NCBI GenBank assembly: GCA_963677245.1
Contig: OY781921.1
Span: 2,790,001-2,854,000, forward strand
Source of the DNA: Saccharicrinis sp963677245
GTDB lineage: Bacteria > Bacteroidota > Bacteroidia > Bacteroidales > Marinilabiliaceae
DNA length: 64,000 nucleotides
Direction of reading: 5' to 3'
Part shown: one piece after another, positions 47,165 through 55,795 of the stretch
How positions within the stretch are numbered: the first letter of the stretch is position 1
Layout: every line of letters begins with the position of its first letter
Translations under genes and position numbers: made by a program
Notes under the pieces: model-generated
The model's database searches: none
What the model was told of the DNA's origin: nothing
Seen by the model: only the letters and a program-made list of their open reading frames with translations

Positions 47165-47310
47165 ATCTATATTAACTGAAACTTTTACTTCATTAGTTTC
47201 GTTTTAGGGATAGTTCGTCAATAATAATTAACCATTTACTGCAGAAATGGTAGAAAGAAGAGAAAGACAGAAGCAGGAGAGAATATTACAAACGATTTAT
47301 TAAAGGAGAG

Positions 47311-47775
47311 ATGATATATATAGTAATTGCATTAGTAATTGGATTAGTAACGATGCTGGTTCTTGCACACAAACCGGTTATCAGATTACTGGCAGAGAAA
47401 AAGGCTAAACCTCGAATGGAAGAAATTCTATTTGATGAGCATGGTCAAAGCAAGACCGATGTACTCAATGAAATCCATCAATTGACAAACAACAGACTAA
47501 GTGATGACTTGGTTTTGGATTATTTTTTCAAAATCAAGGGTTTACAAGTTGTAAATATCAATCAGCCGACTAATTTTTGGGTGAAAACGTATTTAACTAC
47601 ACCTACAAAGGTAAAACTCAACTATTTTGAGCAGGTTAAATTTTATGAAACCTTTCTAAATTATCCCAAGATGAATGAAGAGGATAATAAAGCAAACGGC
47701 AAAAAAGGTATCAATATTGAGGAAAAGATAAAAAGGCAATTTGTTAGCAAGCTAATACCTCAAAAGCTAGCATAA
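47311..47775 (+). CDS. Membrane-anchored conserved hypothetical protein
   Basis: A 154-residue protein with one N-terminal span (MIYIVIALVIGLVTMLVLA) and a basic, mostly soluble domain (SDDLVLDYFFKIKGLQVVNI, then a lysine-rich tail). I recognise no family. AAAGGAGAG lies just before the ATG, an unusually strong ribosome site for this phylum, and a terminator follows. A possible 18-codon leader (47247-47303) ends seven bases before the ATG. Confidence 0.7.
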   Translation: MIYIVIALVIGLVTMLVLAHKPVIRLLAEKKAKPRMEEILFDEHGQSKTDVLNEIHQLTNNRLSDDLVLDYFFKIKGLQVVNINQPTNFWVKTYLTTPTKVKLNYFEQVKFYETFLNYPKMNEEDNKANGKKGINIEEKIKRQFVSKLIPQKLA

Positions 47776-47795
47776 TTCATTTGCTAAAGAAATAT

Positions 47796-47828
47796 AAACC
47801 TGACTATTAAAAGATAGTCAGGTTTTTT
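47796..47828 (+). terminator. Terminator after the membrane-anchored hypothetical gene
   Basis: AAACCTGACTAT pairs with ATAGTCAGGTTT across a 6-base loop, and a T-run follows. Confidence 0.85.
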
Positions 47829-47917
47829 TATACCAATTACTTTAGGATAAAGCATTCTATCAACTCAAAAAAGCAAGGTCATTAAAAATATTGTTTTATT
47901 TTGCAGCCAAAACAGAA

Positions 47918-48820
47918 ATGTTAAAAGGAATATTTAAAGAAAGTTCAAGCTCCAAGCAATTAATCGTATTACTCATTCTCACTCTGTCTTTATGGCTGGT
48001 ATCTTTGATAATGGGTTCTATAAGTGGTTTCTTCATTTGGGGCAATGATATTTTAAATTCTCCTGAAGCATTAGTTAATTCGCCTGGCTTTATTTCATAC
48101 ATCCAGATTTTACAAAGTATTGGATTGTTTATAGCTCCACCATTTTTGTTCTGGCACCTAACTGATTCTGATATTGAATATTCATTAAATAAAACTGGAG
48201 CAAGATCATTGGTAATTACTTTGTCTGTTCTTATTATTATTATCTCGCAACCTTTTATATCATTTTTAGGAATCTTGAATAATAATATTCAATTCCCAGA
48301 ATACTTGTACAACGTTGAAAACTGGATGAGAGAAAAAGAAGCTTTAGCACTAGAAACAACTAAAGTTTTTTTACAAGCGGACACTATTCCTCAAACTTTA
48401 CTAAACGTTTTTATTATTGCATTTTTACCTGCAATTGGTGAAGAATTGATGTTTAGAGGTACCTTACAACCTCTGTTTTCCAAAATTTTTAACAATCAAC
48501 ACTTGGCTATTTGGATTACAGCCATTTTATTTAGTGCTATTCATGTTCAATTCTTTGGATTTTTACCCCGCCTAGTACTTGGTGCTATTTTCGGCTATCT
48601 TTTTGTTTATGGCAAATCTATTTTCTTGCCTATTATTGCCCACTTCACCAATAACCTTTTGGCATTTATTATATATCAATGGTACCTTAATAATCCATCA
48701 GAAATAAGCAATCCTCTAGAAGTAAATAATGAATATCCTAATATGCTTATGGAAATTTCTAGTTTGGGAATTGTGGTATTGATTATCTTCTTTTTAAGAA
48801 GGAAAGCGGTTAAAGCGTAG
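47918..48820 (+). CDS. CPBP family intramembrane glutamic endopeptidase
   Basis: A polytopic protein of 300 residues with the CPBP (Abi/Rce1-like) motifs: EELMFRG carrying the catalytic Glu pair and Arg, FSAIHVQFFGFLPRLVLGAIFGYL, and HFTNNLLAF. I chose the ATG at 47918 because the first membrane span follows normally and an upstream ATG adds nine poor residues. The family cuts membrane proteins or prenylated peptides. Its 3' end overlaps the convergent neighbour by 11 bp. Confidence 0.88.
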   Translation: MLKGIFKESSSSKQLIVLLILTLSLWLVSLIMGSISGFFIWGNDILNSPEALVNSPGFISYIQILQSIGLFIAPPFLFWHLTDSDIEYSLNKTGARSLVITLSVLIIIISQPFISFLGILNNNIQFPEYLYNVENWMREKEALALETTKVFLQADTIPQTLLNVFIIAFLPAIGEELMFRGTLQPLFSKIFNNQHLAIWITAILFSAIHVQFFGFLPRLVLGAIFGYLFVYGKSIFLPIIAHFTNNLLAFIIYQWYLNNPSEISNPLEVNNEYPNMLMEISSLGIVVLIIFFLRRKAVKA

Positions 48821-49508
48821 ATTTTTCATCTTTACGGTACATATAAACCACTCCGTAATCAGAACAGGCATTCCGTTTATCATCACCTTTTAATTCACTG
48901 TAGTTCTCTTCAATACCATTCCAGATATTTACGATAAGGTTATCAATACGATCTCTCATATCAGTAACCTTTTGATGCATTTTTTGAGTTGTATTTTGAA
49001 GATTTTTATGATTGTGATAATATTCCAGGAACTTTTCAAATTTAACCTTTACCATGGCAATTGACGGGTTATAAATCCTCGATCCTCCCATCTGAGTTCG
49101 GAGTTCTTCTCCCTTAATTACTTTTTCTCCCCAGTAAATCAACTGCTGCTCTGTACCCAAATCCGGAACAGCTTTGTCATCCACATCCAAACCAAATGAT
49201 TCTCTTACTTCTGGTTTAATTTCTTTTCTGATTATACAAAAGTTGAGAACCTGGATAAAATGCGATACATACAATCTGGCTTCCTTAAACTGATCTGATA
49301 ATAATTTGCCGTACTTAGCTTGACGTTCTTTACTAAAACTATATTGAGAAACAGCCTGTTCGAATTGTGGAAGTATACCCTGAATATCATGATAAAGCTG
49401 CTGAGAATAGGCTAAATTGTAGGGGTAATTTAACCGTCCTTTATCTAAGGCTGCCTTTAATGCTCGTAACCGAGCCTGATCAGTATTGGGTAATCTTCTG
49501 TAGGGCAT
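48810..49508 (-). CDS. Conserved hypothetical helical protein
   Basis: A soluble 232-residue protein, rich in charged helices (for example LSDQFKEARLYVSHFIQVLNF and NTTQKMHQKVTDMRDRIDNL) and without a signal or known motif. It looks like a Bacteroidota-specific protein of unknown function. Its stop overlaps that of the convergent CPBP gene by 11 bp. Upstream is the MITE-like repeat copy B. Confidence 0.7.
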   Translation of the reverse strand: MPYRRLPNTDQARLRALKAALDKGRLNYPYNLAYSQQLYHDIQGILPQFEQAVSQYSFSKERQAKYGKLLSDQFKEARLYVSHFIQVLNFCIIRKEIKPEVRESFGLDVDDKAVPDLGTEQQLIYWGEKVIKGEELRTQMGGSRIYNPSIAMVKVKFEKFLEYYHNHKNLQNTTQKMHQKVTDMRDRIDNLIVNIWNGIEENYSELKGDDKRNACSDYGVVYMYRKDEKSTL

Positions 49509-49694
49509 TCATTTAATTTTTGGGGTGATGCATTCGCACCGAATTTAGAAAAAATTATAAGTAACTGCAAATCATATTATAATACATTTAAAAAAACTAT
49601 GTTTTATTTGATCCTCGATACCTCCATAGACAATAAAACTATTTATGGCACTTGGCTTATCATTCATACTTTAAGTTGCTTACAACTTATTCTC

Positions 49695-49872
49695 ATTAAA
49701 CCCGGAATATACATTAAAAAGTCTATTACATATTGAAACTGCTTCAAAACAAGTCATTTCATTAACTTCCTTCAACTCACCATAGCGATGCTATGCCTCG
49801 TTTCAGTAAGCTCTTGTTTTATTGCATTTTCAATACTCATTAAGAATCTTTAATACATAATCCGGGTTAAAT
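49695..49872 (+). repeat. MITE-like dispersed repeat, copy B (178 bp)
   Basis: The two ends form a terminal inverted repeat: ATTAAACCCGGAATAT at the left and the reverse complement of ATAATCCGGGTTAAAT at the right, extending to 20 of 24 matching positions. It aligns along its length with the minus strand of 17980-18156. A central CATAGC-gat-GCTATG palindrome sits about mid-element. There is no coding content. Confidence 0.78.
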
Positions 49873-49888
49873 AAAGATCAGAAAACAA

Positions 49889-49919
49889 AAAACGGTTACC
49901 CTGAATGAGTAACCGTTTT
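49889..49919. terminator. Terminator after the frd operon
   Basis: AAAACGGTTAC (49889-49899) pairs with GTAACCGTTTT (49909-49919), 22 bp beyond the iron-sulfur subunit stop. Confidence 0.85.
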
Positions 49920-49940
49920 ATTATAATATTATATAAAAGC

Positions 49941-50696
49941 TTAGTCTTGTAACTTAGCTTTTAAGTATTCTCTGTTCAAACGAGCAATGTTTGAGATAGA
50001 AATTCCTTTCGGACATTCTACTTCACAAGCTCCTGTGTTAGTACAGTTACCGAAACCTAATTCATCCATTTTAGCAACCATATTTTTAGCACGACGAGCA
50101 GCTTCTACTTTACCCTGAGGTAATAGAGCAAGGTGACTTACTTTAGCAGAAACGAAAAGCATTGCTGATCCGTTTTTACAAGTAGCTACACAAGCACCAC
50201 AACCAATACATGAAGCAGCATCCATAGCCTCATCAGCATCAGGTTTTGGAATAGGAAGTGCATTAGCATCAGGTACACCACCTGTACTTACAGATGTATA
50301 ACCTCCTGCTGCAATAATCTGATCAAATGCAGAACGATTTACAATTAAATCTTTGATTACTGGGAAACCTGCAGATCTCCAAGGTTCGATTGTAACAGTC
50401 TCTCCATCTTTGAACTTACGCATGTGTAACTGACATGTAGTTACATCATCGTCGGGTCCGTGTGGACGACCATTGATGTATAATGAACACATACCGCAAA
50501 TACCTTCGCGACAATCGTGATCAAAAGCTACTGGTTCTTTTCCTTCACCAATCAATTGCTCATTTAAAATGTCCATCATTTCAAGAAATGAGCTATCGGT
50601 AGATACTGCCTCTAATTTGTATGTTTCAAAACGACCCTTATCTTGAGCATCGTTTTGACGCCAAACTTTTAGAGTCAAACTTATATTATTATCCAT
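49941..50696 (-). CDS. frdB: Fumarate reductase/succinate dehydrogenase iron-sulfur subunit
   Basis: A 251-residue subunit that passes electrons between flavin and quinone. The 2Fe-2S site is visible as CREGICGMC plus a distal Cys in VTTCQLH, and the 4Fe-4S/3Fe-4S sites as CIGCGACVATC and CTNTGACEVECPKG. Last gene of the frdCAB operon, 41 bp after frdA. The three-gene layout with a single cytochrome subunit is the usual Bacteroidota menaquinone type, able to run in either direction. Confidence 0.95.
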   Translation of the reverse strand: MDNNISLTLKVWRQNDAQDKGRFETYKLEAVSTDSSFLEMMDILNEQLIGEGKEPVAFDHDCREGICGMCSLYINGRPHGPDDDVTTCQLHMRKFKDGETVTIEPWRSAGFPVIKDLIVNRSAFDQIIAAGGYTSVSTGGVPDANALPIPKPDADEAMDAASCIGCGACVATCKNGSAMLFVSAKVSHLALLPQGKVEAARRAKNMVAKMDELGFGNCTNTGACEVECPKGISISNIARLNREYLKAKLQD

Positions 50697-50737
50697 TTTT
50701 CTCTGTTTAACTATTGAACATTAATTGACCTGATGGA

Positions 50738-52675
50738 TTATTTATAGTTACGTTGTGCAACTTTAACCACTTCAAATGTAAGGTCTTCTTTATGCATTAC
50801 TGGCGCTTTATCTTCACCTTGGAACTCCCAACATGCAGCATAAGCAAATTTATCATCCTGGCGAAGAGCTTCTCCTTCTTCAGTTTGATACTCCTCACGG
50901 AAGTGACCTCCACAAGACTCTTCACGAGCAAGTGCATCACGAGCCATTAAGTCTCCAGTAGTAATAAAATCAGCTAAACGCGATGCTTTTTCAAGCTCTA
51001 CATTCATACCTTTATCAGATCCAGGAATCTTAACGTTTGACCAGAACTCTTTCTTGATAGCTGCGATTTTTTCGATAGCTTCTTCAAGTCCCTTTTTATT
51101 ACGAGCCATACCAACGAAATCCCACATTACCAAACCAAGCTCTTTGTGTAAGCTATCAACAGAACGCTCACCTTTTATAGACAGTAGTTTTTCAAATTTA
51201 GCTTTAGCTGCTTTTTCAGCTTCCACAAATTCTTTTTCATCACCAGTCATACGAGGTGTACGAATATCATCAGCCAAATAGTTTTGGATTGTATAAGGAA
51301 GTACAAAATAACCATCAGCTAAACCTTGCATTAAAGCTGAAGCTCCCAAACGGTTCGCACCGTGATCAGAGAAGTTAGCTTCACCTGCAGCAAATAAACC
51401 AGGAACTGTTGTTTGTAATTCGTAATCAACCCAAATTCCACCCATTGTATAGTGGATAGCAGGATAAATCATCATTGGCTCTTTGTATGGATTGTCATCA
51501 ACAATCTTTTCATACATCTGGAATAAGTTTCCGTAACGAGCACGGATAGTATCTTCACCTAAACGCTCAATAGCCGTTTTAAAGTCAAGATAAACAGCTA
51601 ATCCAGTAGCTCCAACACCAAAACCTGCATCACATCTTTCTTTAGCAGCACGTGAAGCAACGTCACGAGGTACTAAGTTACCGAAAGCAGGATATCTTCT
51701 TTCTAAGTAATAATCTCTATCTTCCTCTTTGATATCTGAAGCTTTTAATTTTCCTGCACGGATAGCTTCTGAATCTTCTTTCTTTTTAGGAACCCAAATA
51801 CGTCCATCATTACGTAATGATTCTGACATCAAAGTTAACTTTGATTGAAATTCACCATGTACCGGAATACAAGTTGGGTGAATCTGTGCGTAACATGGGT
51901 TGGCAAAAGCAGCTCCTTTTTCATAAGCTTTAATTGCTGCAGAACCATTCGATCCCATTGCATTGGTAGAAAGGAAGAATGTGTTTCCATATCCACCAGT
52001 AGCCATTACAACCGCATGACCAAAGTGACGAGAAAATTCACCTGTTACAAGGTCGCGAGCAATAACACCACGTGCTTTACCATCAACAATTACGTAATCA
52101 ACAATCTCTGTTCGTGTATGCATTTCAACAGTACCAGCATTTACCTGACGCATTAAGGCCTGGTAAGCTCCGATTAATAACTGTTGTCCTGTTTGTCCTT
52201 TTGCATAAAAAGTACGGCTAACCTGTGCCCCACCAAAAGAACGGTTATCTAAAAGACCACCGTACTCACGAGCGAAAGGTACTCCCTGAGCCACACATTG
52301 GTCGATAATATCATTACTAACAGAAGCTAAACGGTATACATTTGCCTCACGAGCACGATAATCACCACCTTTCACTGTATCATAAAATAAACGATGAATT
52401 GAGTCACCGTCGTTTGGATAGTTTTTTGCGGCATTGATACCACCCTGAGCTGCAATTGAGTGTGCACGACGAGGTGAATCCTGGATTGTAAAGTTCTTTA
52501 CTTTAAACCCCATTTCCCCAAATGATGCAGCAGCAGATGCTCCGGCTAAACCAGTACCAATTACTATTATATCAAGATTTCTTTTATTTGCTGGGTTAAC
52601 CAATTTTTGGCTAGCCTTATAATTGTCCCATTTTTGAGCCAATGGCCCTTCAGGTATCTTTGAATCTAACTTCAT
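50738..52675 (-). CDS. frdA: Fumarate reductase/succinate dehydrogenase flavoprotein subunit
   Basis: The 645-residue catalytic subunit. It has the FAD-binding GTGLAGASAAASFGEMGF, the covalent-FAD His region RRAHSIAAQGGINAA, and the active-site HGANRLGASALMQGL. It interconverts fumarate and succinate on the inner face of the membrane. Length is normal for the Bacteroidota/epsilonproteobacterial type. It is encoded between the cytochrome b and iron-sulfur subunits. Confidence 0.96.
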   Translation of the reverse strand: MKLDSKIPEGPLAQKWDNYKASQKLVNPANKRNLDIIVIGTGLAGASAAASFGEMGFKVKNFTIQDSPRRAHSIAAQGGINAAKNYPNDGDSIHRLFYDTVKGGDYRAREANVYRLASVSNDIIDQCVAQGVPFAREYGGLLDNRSFGGAQVSRTFYAKGQTGQQLLIGAYQALMRQVNAGTVEMHTRTEIVDYVIVDGKARGVIARDLVTGEFSRHFGHAVVMATGGYGNTFFLSTNAMGSNGSAAIKAYEKGAAFANPCYAQIHPTCIPVHGEFQSKLTLMSESLRNDGRIWVPKKKEDSEAIRAGKLKASDIKEEDRDYYLERRYPAFGNLVPRDVASRAAKERCDAGFGVGATGLAVYLDFKTAIERLGEDTIRARYGNLFQMYEKIVDDNPYKEPMMIYPAIHYTMGGIWVDYELQTTVPGLFAAGEANFSDHGANRLGASALMQGLADGYFVLPYTIQNYLADDIRTPRMTGDEKEFVEAEKAAKAKFEKLLSIKGERSVDSLHKELGLVMWDFVGMARNKKGLEEAIEKIAAIKKEFWSNVKIPGSDKGMNVELEKASRLADFITTGDLMARDALAREESCGGHFREEYQTEEGEALRQDDKFAYAACWEFQGEDKAPVMHKEDLTFEVVKVAQRNYK

Positions 52676-52699
52676 ATCTTTCCTTTTTACTTTAAAAGA

Positions 52700-53398
52700 T
52701 TACTGAAAAAACAAATATTGCACAATTGCAATTACTGAAAAACCAATACCAACAACCCAAGCAAATACAGTACCTGCAATTGTTAATCTTTTTCTCCAAA
52801 TACCATTACTAGCTCCAATTGTTTGGAATGCTGACCAGAACCCGTGAGTTAAGTGTAAAGCCAATCCTAAAGAACCAATAACATAAAGAATAACTACCCA
52901 AAGTTGTGCAAATGTTGCATTTACTAATGCATAAGCGTTTTCAACTTCAGTTTCTACTCCACCCACATGAATATGAGTATGACTTAAAAGAGGGTCTCCT
53001 GTTACTTTCATTTTAACCCAAAACTGTCCAACGTGAACAATTAAGAAAGCTAAAATAGTTAAACCAAGTATCCACATGTTTTTTGAGGCCCACATCACTT
53101 CTTTAGTGTTGTTACCTGAACGATACTTATCGTTACCACGAGCTCTGTTATTTTGAGCCGTAAGTAACCCTCCAAAAATAATATGAACAAAAAAACCAAG
53201 TCCTAATAAAGGCTCCATTATTTTGATCATAGGATTGGTGGCCATAAAATGAGCCGCCGCATTAAACAAATCACCACCATCATTGACTAACAATAAGAAA
53301 TTCAATGACAGGTGAATTACCAAAAAGGTAATCAGAAAAAGCCCTGACAAACTCATCACCAGCTTTCTCCCGATTGAGGAACTAAATAGATTACTCAT
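52700..53398 (-). CDS. frdC: Fumarate reductase/succinate dehydrogenase cytochrome b subunit
   Basis: A 232-residue membrane subunit with about five spans and His residues in the helices (LITFLVIHLSLNF, GFFVHIIFGGLL, FLIVHVGQFW, LALHLTHGFWSAF) as expected for a di-haem cytochrome b of the fumarate reductase type that exchanges electrons with menaquinone. First gene of the operon, with a TAnnTTTG box 54 bp upstream. Confidence 0.93.
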   Translation of the reverse strand: MSNLFSSSIGRKLVMSLSGLFLITFLVIHLSLNFLLLVNDGGDLFNAAAHFMATNPMIKIMEPLLGLGFFVHIIFGGLLTAQNNRARGNDKYRSGNNTKEVMWASKNMWILGLTILAFLIVHVGQFWVKMKVTGDPLLSHTHIHVGGVETEVENAYALVNATFAQLWVVILYVIGSLGLALHLTHGFWSAFQTIGASNGIWRKRLTIAGTVFAWVVGIGFSVIAIVQYLFFQ

Positions 53399-53451
53399 AC
53401 AGTTAATATTTAAAAACTCTAAAATTATATTCTGTGCAGGTTTTGCGTTTG

Positions 53452-53459
53452 CAAAGGTA
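53452..53459 (-). promoter_or_regulatory. Candidate -7 box of the frd operon
   Basis: TACCTTTG on the minus strand fits TAnnTTTG, 54 bp before the frdC ATG; ATTGCA lies about 15-20 bp further upstream as a possible -33 box. Confidence 0.5.
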
Positions 53460-53788
53460 GTTGGTAAAGGTATTTTTGCAATGGGAATAAAGAAAAAAAT
53501 CTTTATTTAAAATCTGTCTAAGCATTCACATTAAAATAACTAAAGATTAACACTTTACCTCTTAACAAAAGTAGCTAACTAGCGAAATAAAACTAACTCG
53601 TAACATTATTTAACACTTTAAAAGTAAACCAAATCATCTAATAAGACTATTTAATTTTGAAATATTGTCATATGTCAAAAGTAGGGTTTTTAGAGTTCTC
53701 TCCATTTTGGTCCTTAATGCATTTAGGATAATAACGCACCAATCAATTGCTTTATTCAGCCTAATATCGATAGTTTGTTTTAATATAT

Positions 53789-53796
53789 TATTTTTG
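53789..53796 (+). promoter_or_regulatory. Candidate -7 box of the GT2 operon
   Basis: TATTTTTG fits TAnnTTTG about 41 bp before the GT2 ATG. Confidence 0.4.
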
Positions 53797-53836
53797 CTCA
53801 CATATAAAATCTGTAATTTACTTCTCATTCTTAAAA

Positions 53837-54580
53837 ATGATCCATAATAAAACTATAACGGTTGTACTCCCTGCATACAATGCAGAACAAACTTTAGAGC
53901 AAACTTTTAAAGAAATTCCATTTAATATTGTTGATAATGTAATCCTTGTGGATGACAATAGCACTGACAACACTATTGCTGTTGCTAAAAAAATAGGGGT
54001 AAAATATATTATTGAACATGATACGAATAAAGGATATGGAGGAAATCAGAAATCATGTTACAACAAAGCACTTTCGCTAAATTCCGATATCGTTGTTATG
54101 CTTCATCCAGATTATCAATACACACCTAAACTTCTTGAATCCATGTGCTTTTTGATAGCGAATGAACTATATCCGGTTGTACTTGGCTCCCGGATTTTAG
54201 GACGAGGGGCATTAAAAGGAGGCATGCCCACTTATAAATACATTGCTAACCGCTTGTTAACCTTAACTCAAAATATACTAATGAAGCAGAAACTTTCTGA
54301 GTACCATACTGGATACCGAGCTTTTTCCTCTGAAGTATTAAACAATATCAATTTCATGGCTAATTCTGACGATTTTGTTTTTGACAACCAAATGCTGGCT
54401 CAAATTTGTCATAAAGGTTATTTAATTGGAGAAATTACGTGTCCCACCAAATATTTTGAAGAAGCTTCCTCTATAAACTTTCGAAGAAGTTGCACATATG
54501 GACTGGGAGTATTAAGAACTTCAATCCAATACTTTTTATCAAAAACATTTAATATTAAACATAAAATATTTAATTCATGA
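53837..54580 (+). CDS. Family 2 glycosyltransferase
   Basis: A 247-residue GT-A enzyme without long membrane spans. Seen: VVLPAYNAEQTLEQTF at the start, the nucleotide-binding ILVDDNSTDNT, NKGYGGNQKSCYNKA, and VMLHPDYQY at the DXD position (D-P-D type is changed to H-P-D here). It resembles dolichol-phosphate-mannose synthase-type enzymes that load sugars onto a lipid carrier. Its stop overlaps the next start (ATGA), pairing it with a membrane protein of GT-C look. Confidence 0.9.
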   Translation: MIHNKTITVVLPAYNAEQTLEQTFKEIPFNIVDNVILVDDNSTDNTIAVAKKIGVKYIIEHDTNKGYGGNQKSCYNKALSLNSDIVVMLHPDYQYTPKLLESMCFLIANELYPVVLGSRILGRGALKGGMPTYKYIANRLLTLTQNILMKQKLSEYHTGYRAFSSEVLNNINFMANSDDFVFDNQMLAQICHKGYLIGEITCPTKYFEEASSINFRRSCTYGLGVLRTSIQYFLSKTFNIKHKIFNS

Positions 54581-55731
54581 GCTCGCGAATTAAAGAACTT
54601 ATAGCTGTTAGCATTTTAACTTTTATAAACTTCATTTATATATATAAATATGTACTGAGATACACAGAGTGGGCTCTACTTATCTCTATTTTTATAAGTG
54701 GGATACAACTAACTACTTTTTTAAAAAGAGACAGACTCTATCTTTCTAAAAAAATAAAATGGACTGTATCCGGATTTGCTATTTTATTTGTGCTTTCTCT
54801 AATTGTAATTAGCTATTTGTACATTCCCATTGAAACTTTAAATGTTGACAGGTGGAGTATTATGTCTTCCTATATTTCACATATGTTAGATGGGAAATAT
54901 CCATATTTTGCAACTTCATTTGCTGGAAACCCCCCCGGTCCTATGCCATTTTATTACCTGATAGCTTTACCTTTTTATGCACTTGGAGAATATAGCATAT
55001 TAAGTGCTTTGGGTTATTTAGGAATAATTATATGGATATTTAAAACCCGTATAACTCAAAATAACATAGTTTTTGTGCTTTTATATTTTCTTTCTTCTTT
55101 TGCAATGATTTGGGAAATAACAACTCGAAGCAATATTTTCACCTTTTCTTGCTTGGTTTTATTGGCTTTAAATTTACATAATACCAAAGTTCATATTAAT
55201 AAGCTTCATGTATTTATTTATGGTTTAATTTGCGGATTGGCTCTTTGCACCAGAAGCGTTTTTATTTTAGCCTATATTGTATTCTTCACCCATGATGTTT
55301 TCAGCAAAGCACAATCAAGAAAAACAATAATTTTCTTAACATATGCTTTCATTGGTTTTATCATTCCTTTTGCTCCTCTGCTTATAGAGCATTATAATGA
55401 TTTCTGGATAATGAACCCATTTATTGTACAATCCTCATTCTTTTTACCAACTTATTATGTAATTATTTTCATATTGATAGCTTTTGCTTTATCAATATTT
55501 TCGAAGTCCTATCTTGATAAACTCTTTTATAGTGGAGTCTCTTTATTTATTGTTATTCTAATATATAGTAGTTATCACTTGATTCATTCCGGATTCCAAG
55601 TTTCATATATCGATAGTAAGGTTGATATTTCTTATTTTATTTTTTCCATTCCATTTTTACTTATGTATTTATTAGCGAATAAGAACAACGACAAATCAAA
55701 GCTTTCAACAGTGCAAGACTTGAATATTTAA
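54577..55731 (+). CDS. Polytopic membrane protein, possible GT-C glycosyltransferase
   Basis: A 384-residue protein with about ten spans. An extracytoplasmic loop near residue 85 holds ETLNVDRWS, followed by GKYPYFATSFAGNPPGP, in the place where GT-C enzymes of the mannosyltransferase type keep catalytic acidic residues. A role using the lipid-linked sugar made by the coupled GT2 is inferred. The start overlaps the GT2 stop by four bases. Confidence 0.7.
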   Translation: MSSRIKELIAVSILTFINFIYIYKYVLRYTEWALLISIFISGIQLTTFLKRDRLYLSKKIKWTVSGFAILFVLSLIVISYLYIPIETLNVDRWSIMSSYISHMLDGKYPYFATSFAGNPPGPMPFYYLIALPFYALGEYSILSALGYLGIIIWIFKTRITQNNIVFVLLYFLSSFAMIWEITTRSNIFTFSCLVLLALNLHNTKVHINKLHVFIYGLICGLALCTRSVFILAYIVFFTHDVFSKAQSRKTIIFLTYAFIGFIIPFAPLLIEHYNDFWIMNPFIVQSSFFLPTYYVIIFILIAFALSIFSKSYLDKLFYSGVSLFIVILIYSSYHLIHSGFQVSYIDSKVDISYFIFSIPFLLMYLLANKNNDKSKLSTVQDLNI

Positions 55732-55765
55732 CATCCATTTATTTAAATATTAATTAATCATTAGT

Positions 55766-55773
55766 TATTTTTG
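55766..55773 (+). promoter_or_regulatory. Candidate -7 box of the PAS histidine kinase
   Basis: TATTTTTG fits TAnnTTTG, 23 bp before the ATG at 55796. Confidence 0.4.
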
Positions 55774-55795
55774 CTTGCGATTTTAAAATTTTTGA

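Larger units (their letters stand above)
53399..53836. other. Divergent intergenic region of frd operon and GT2 genes
   Basis: The 438 bp hold candidate -7 boxes at each end (53452-53459 and 53789-53796). The middle is AT-rich with no hairpin or small gene that I trust. Confidence 0.4.

Noticed and set aside
53634..53847. Open frames on both strands upstream of the GT2 gene
   Set aside because: They are short, overlap each other and contain the GT2 promoter box; no protein signal is seen.
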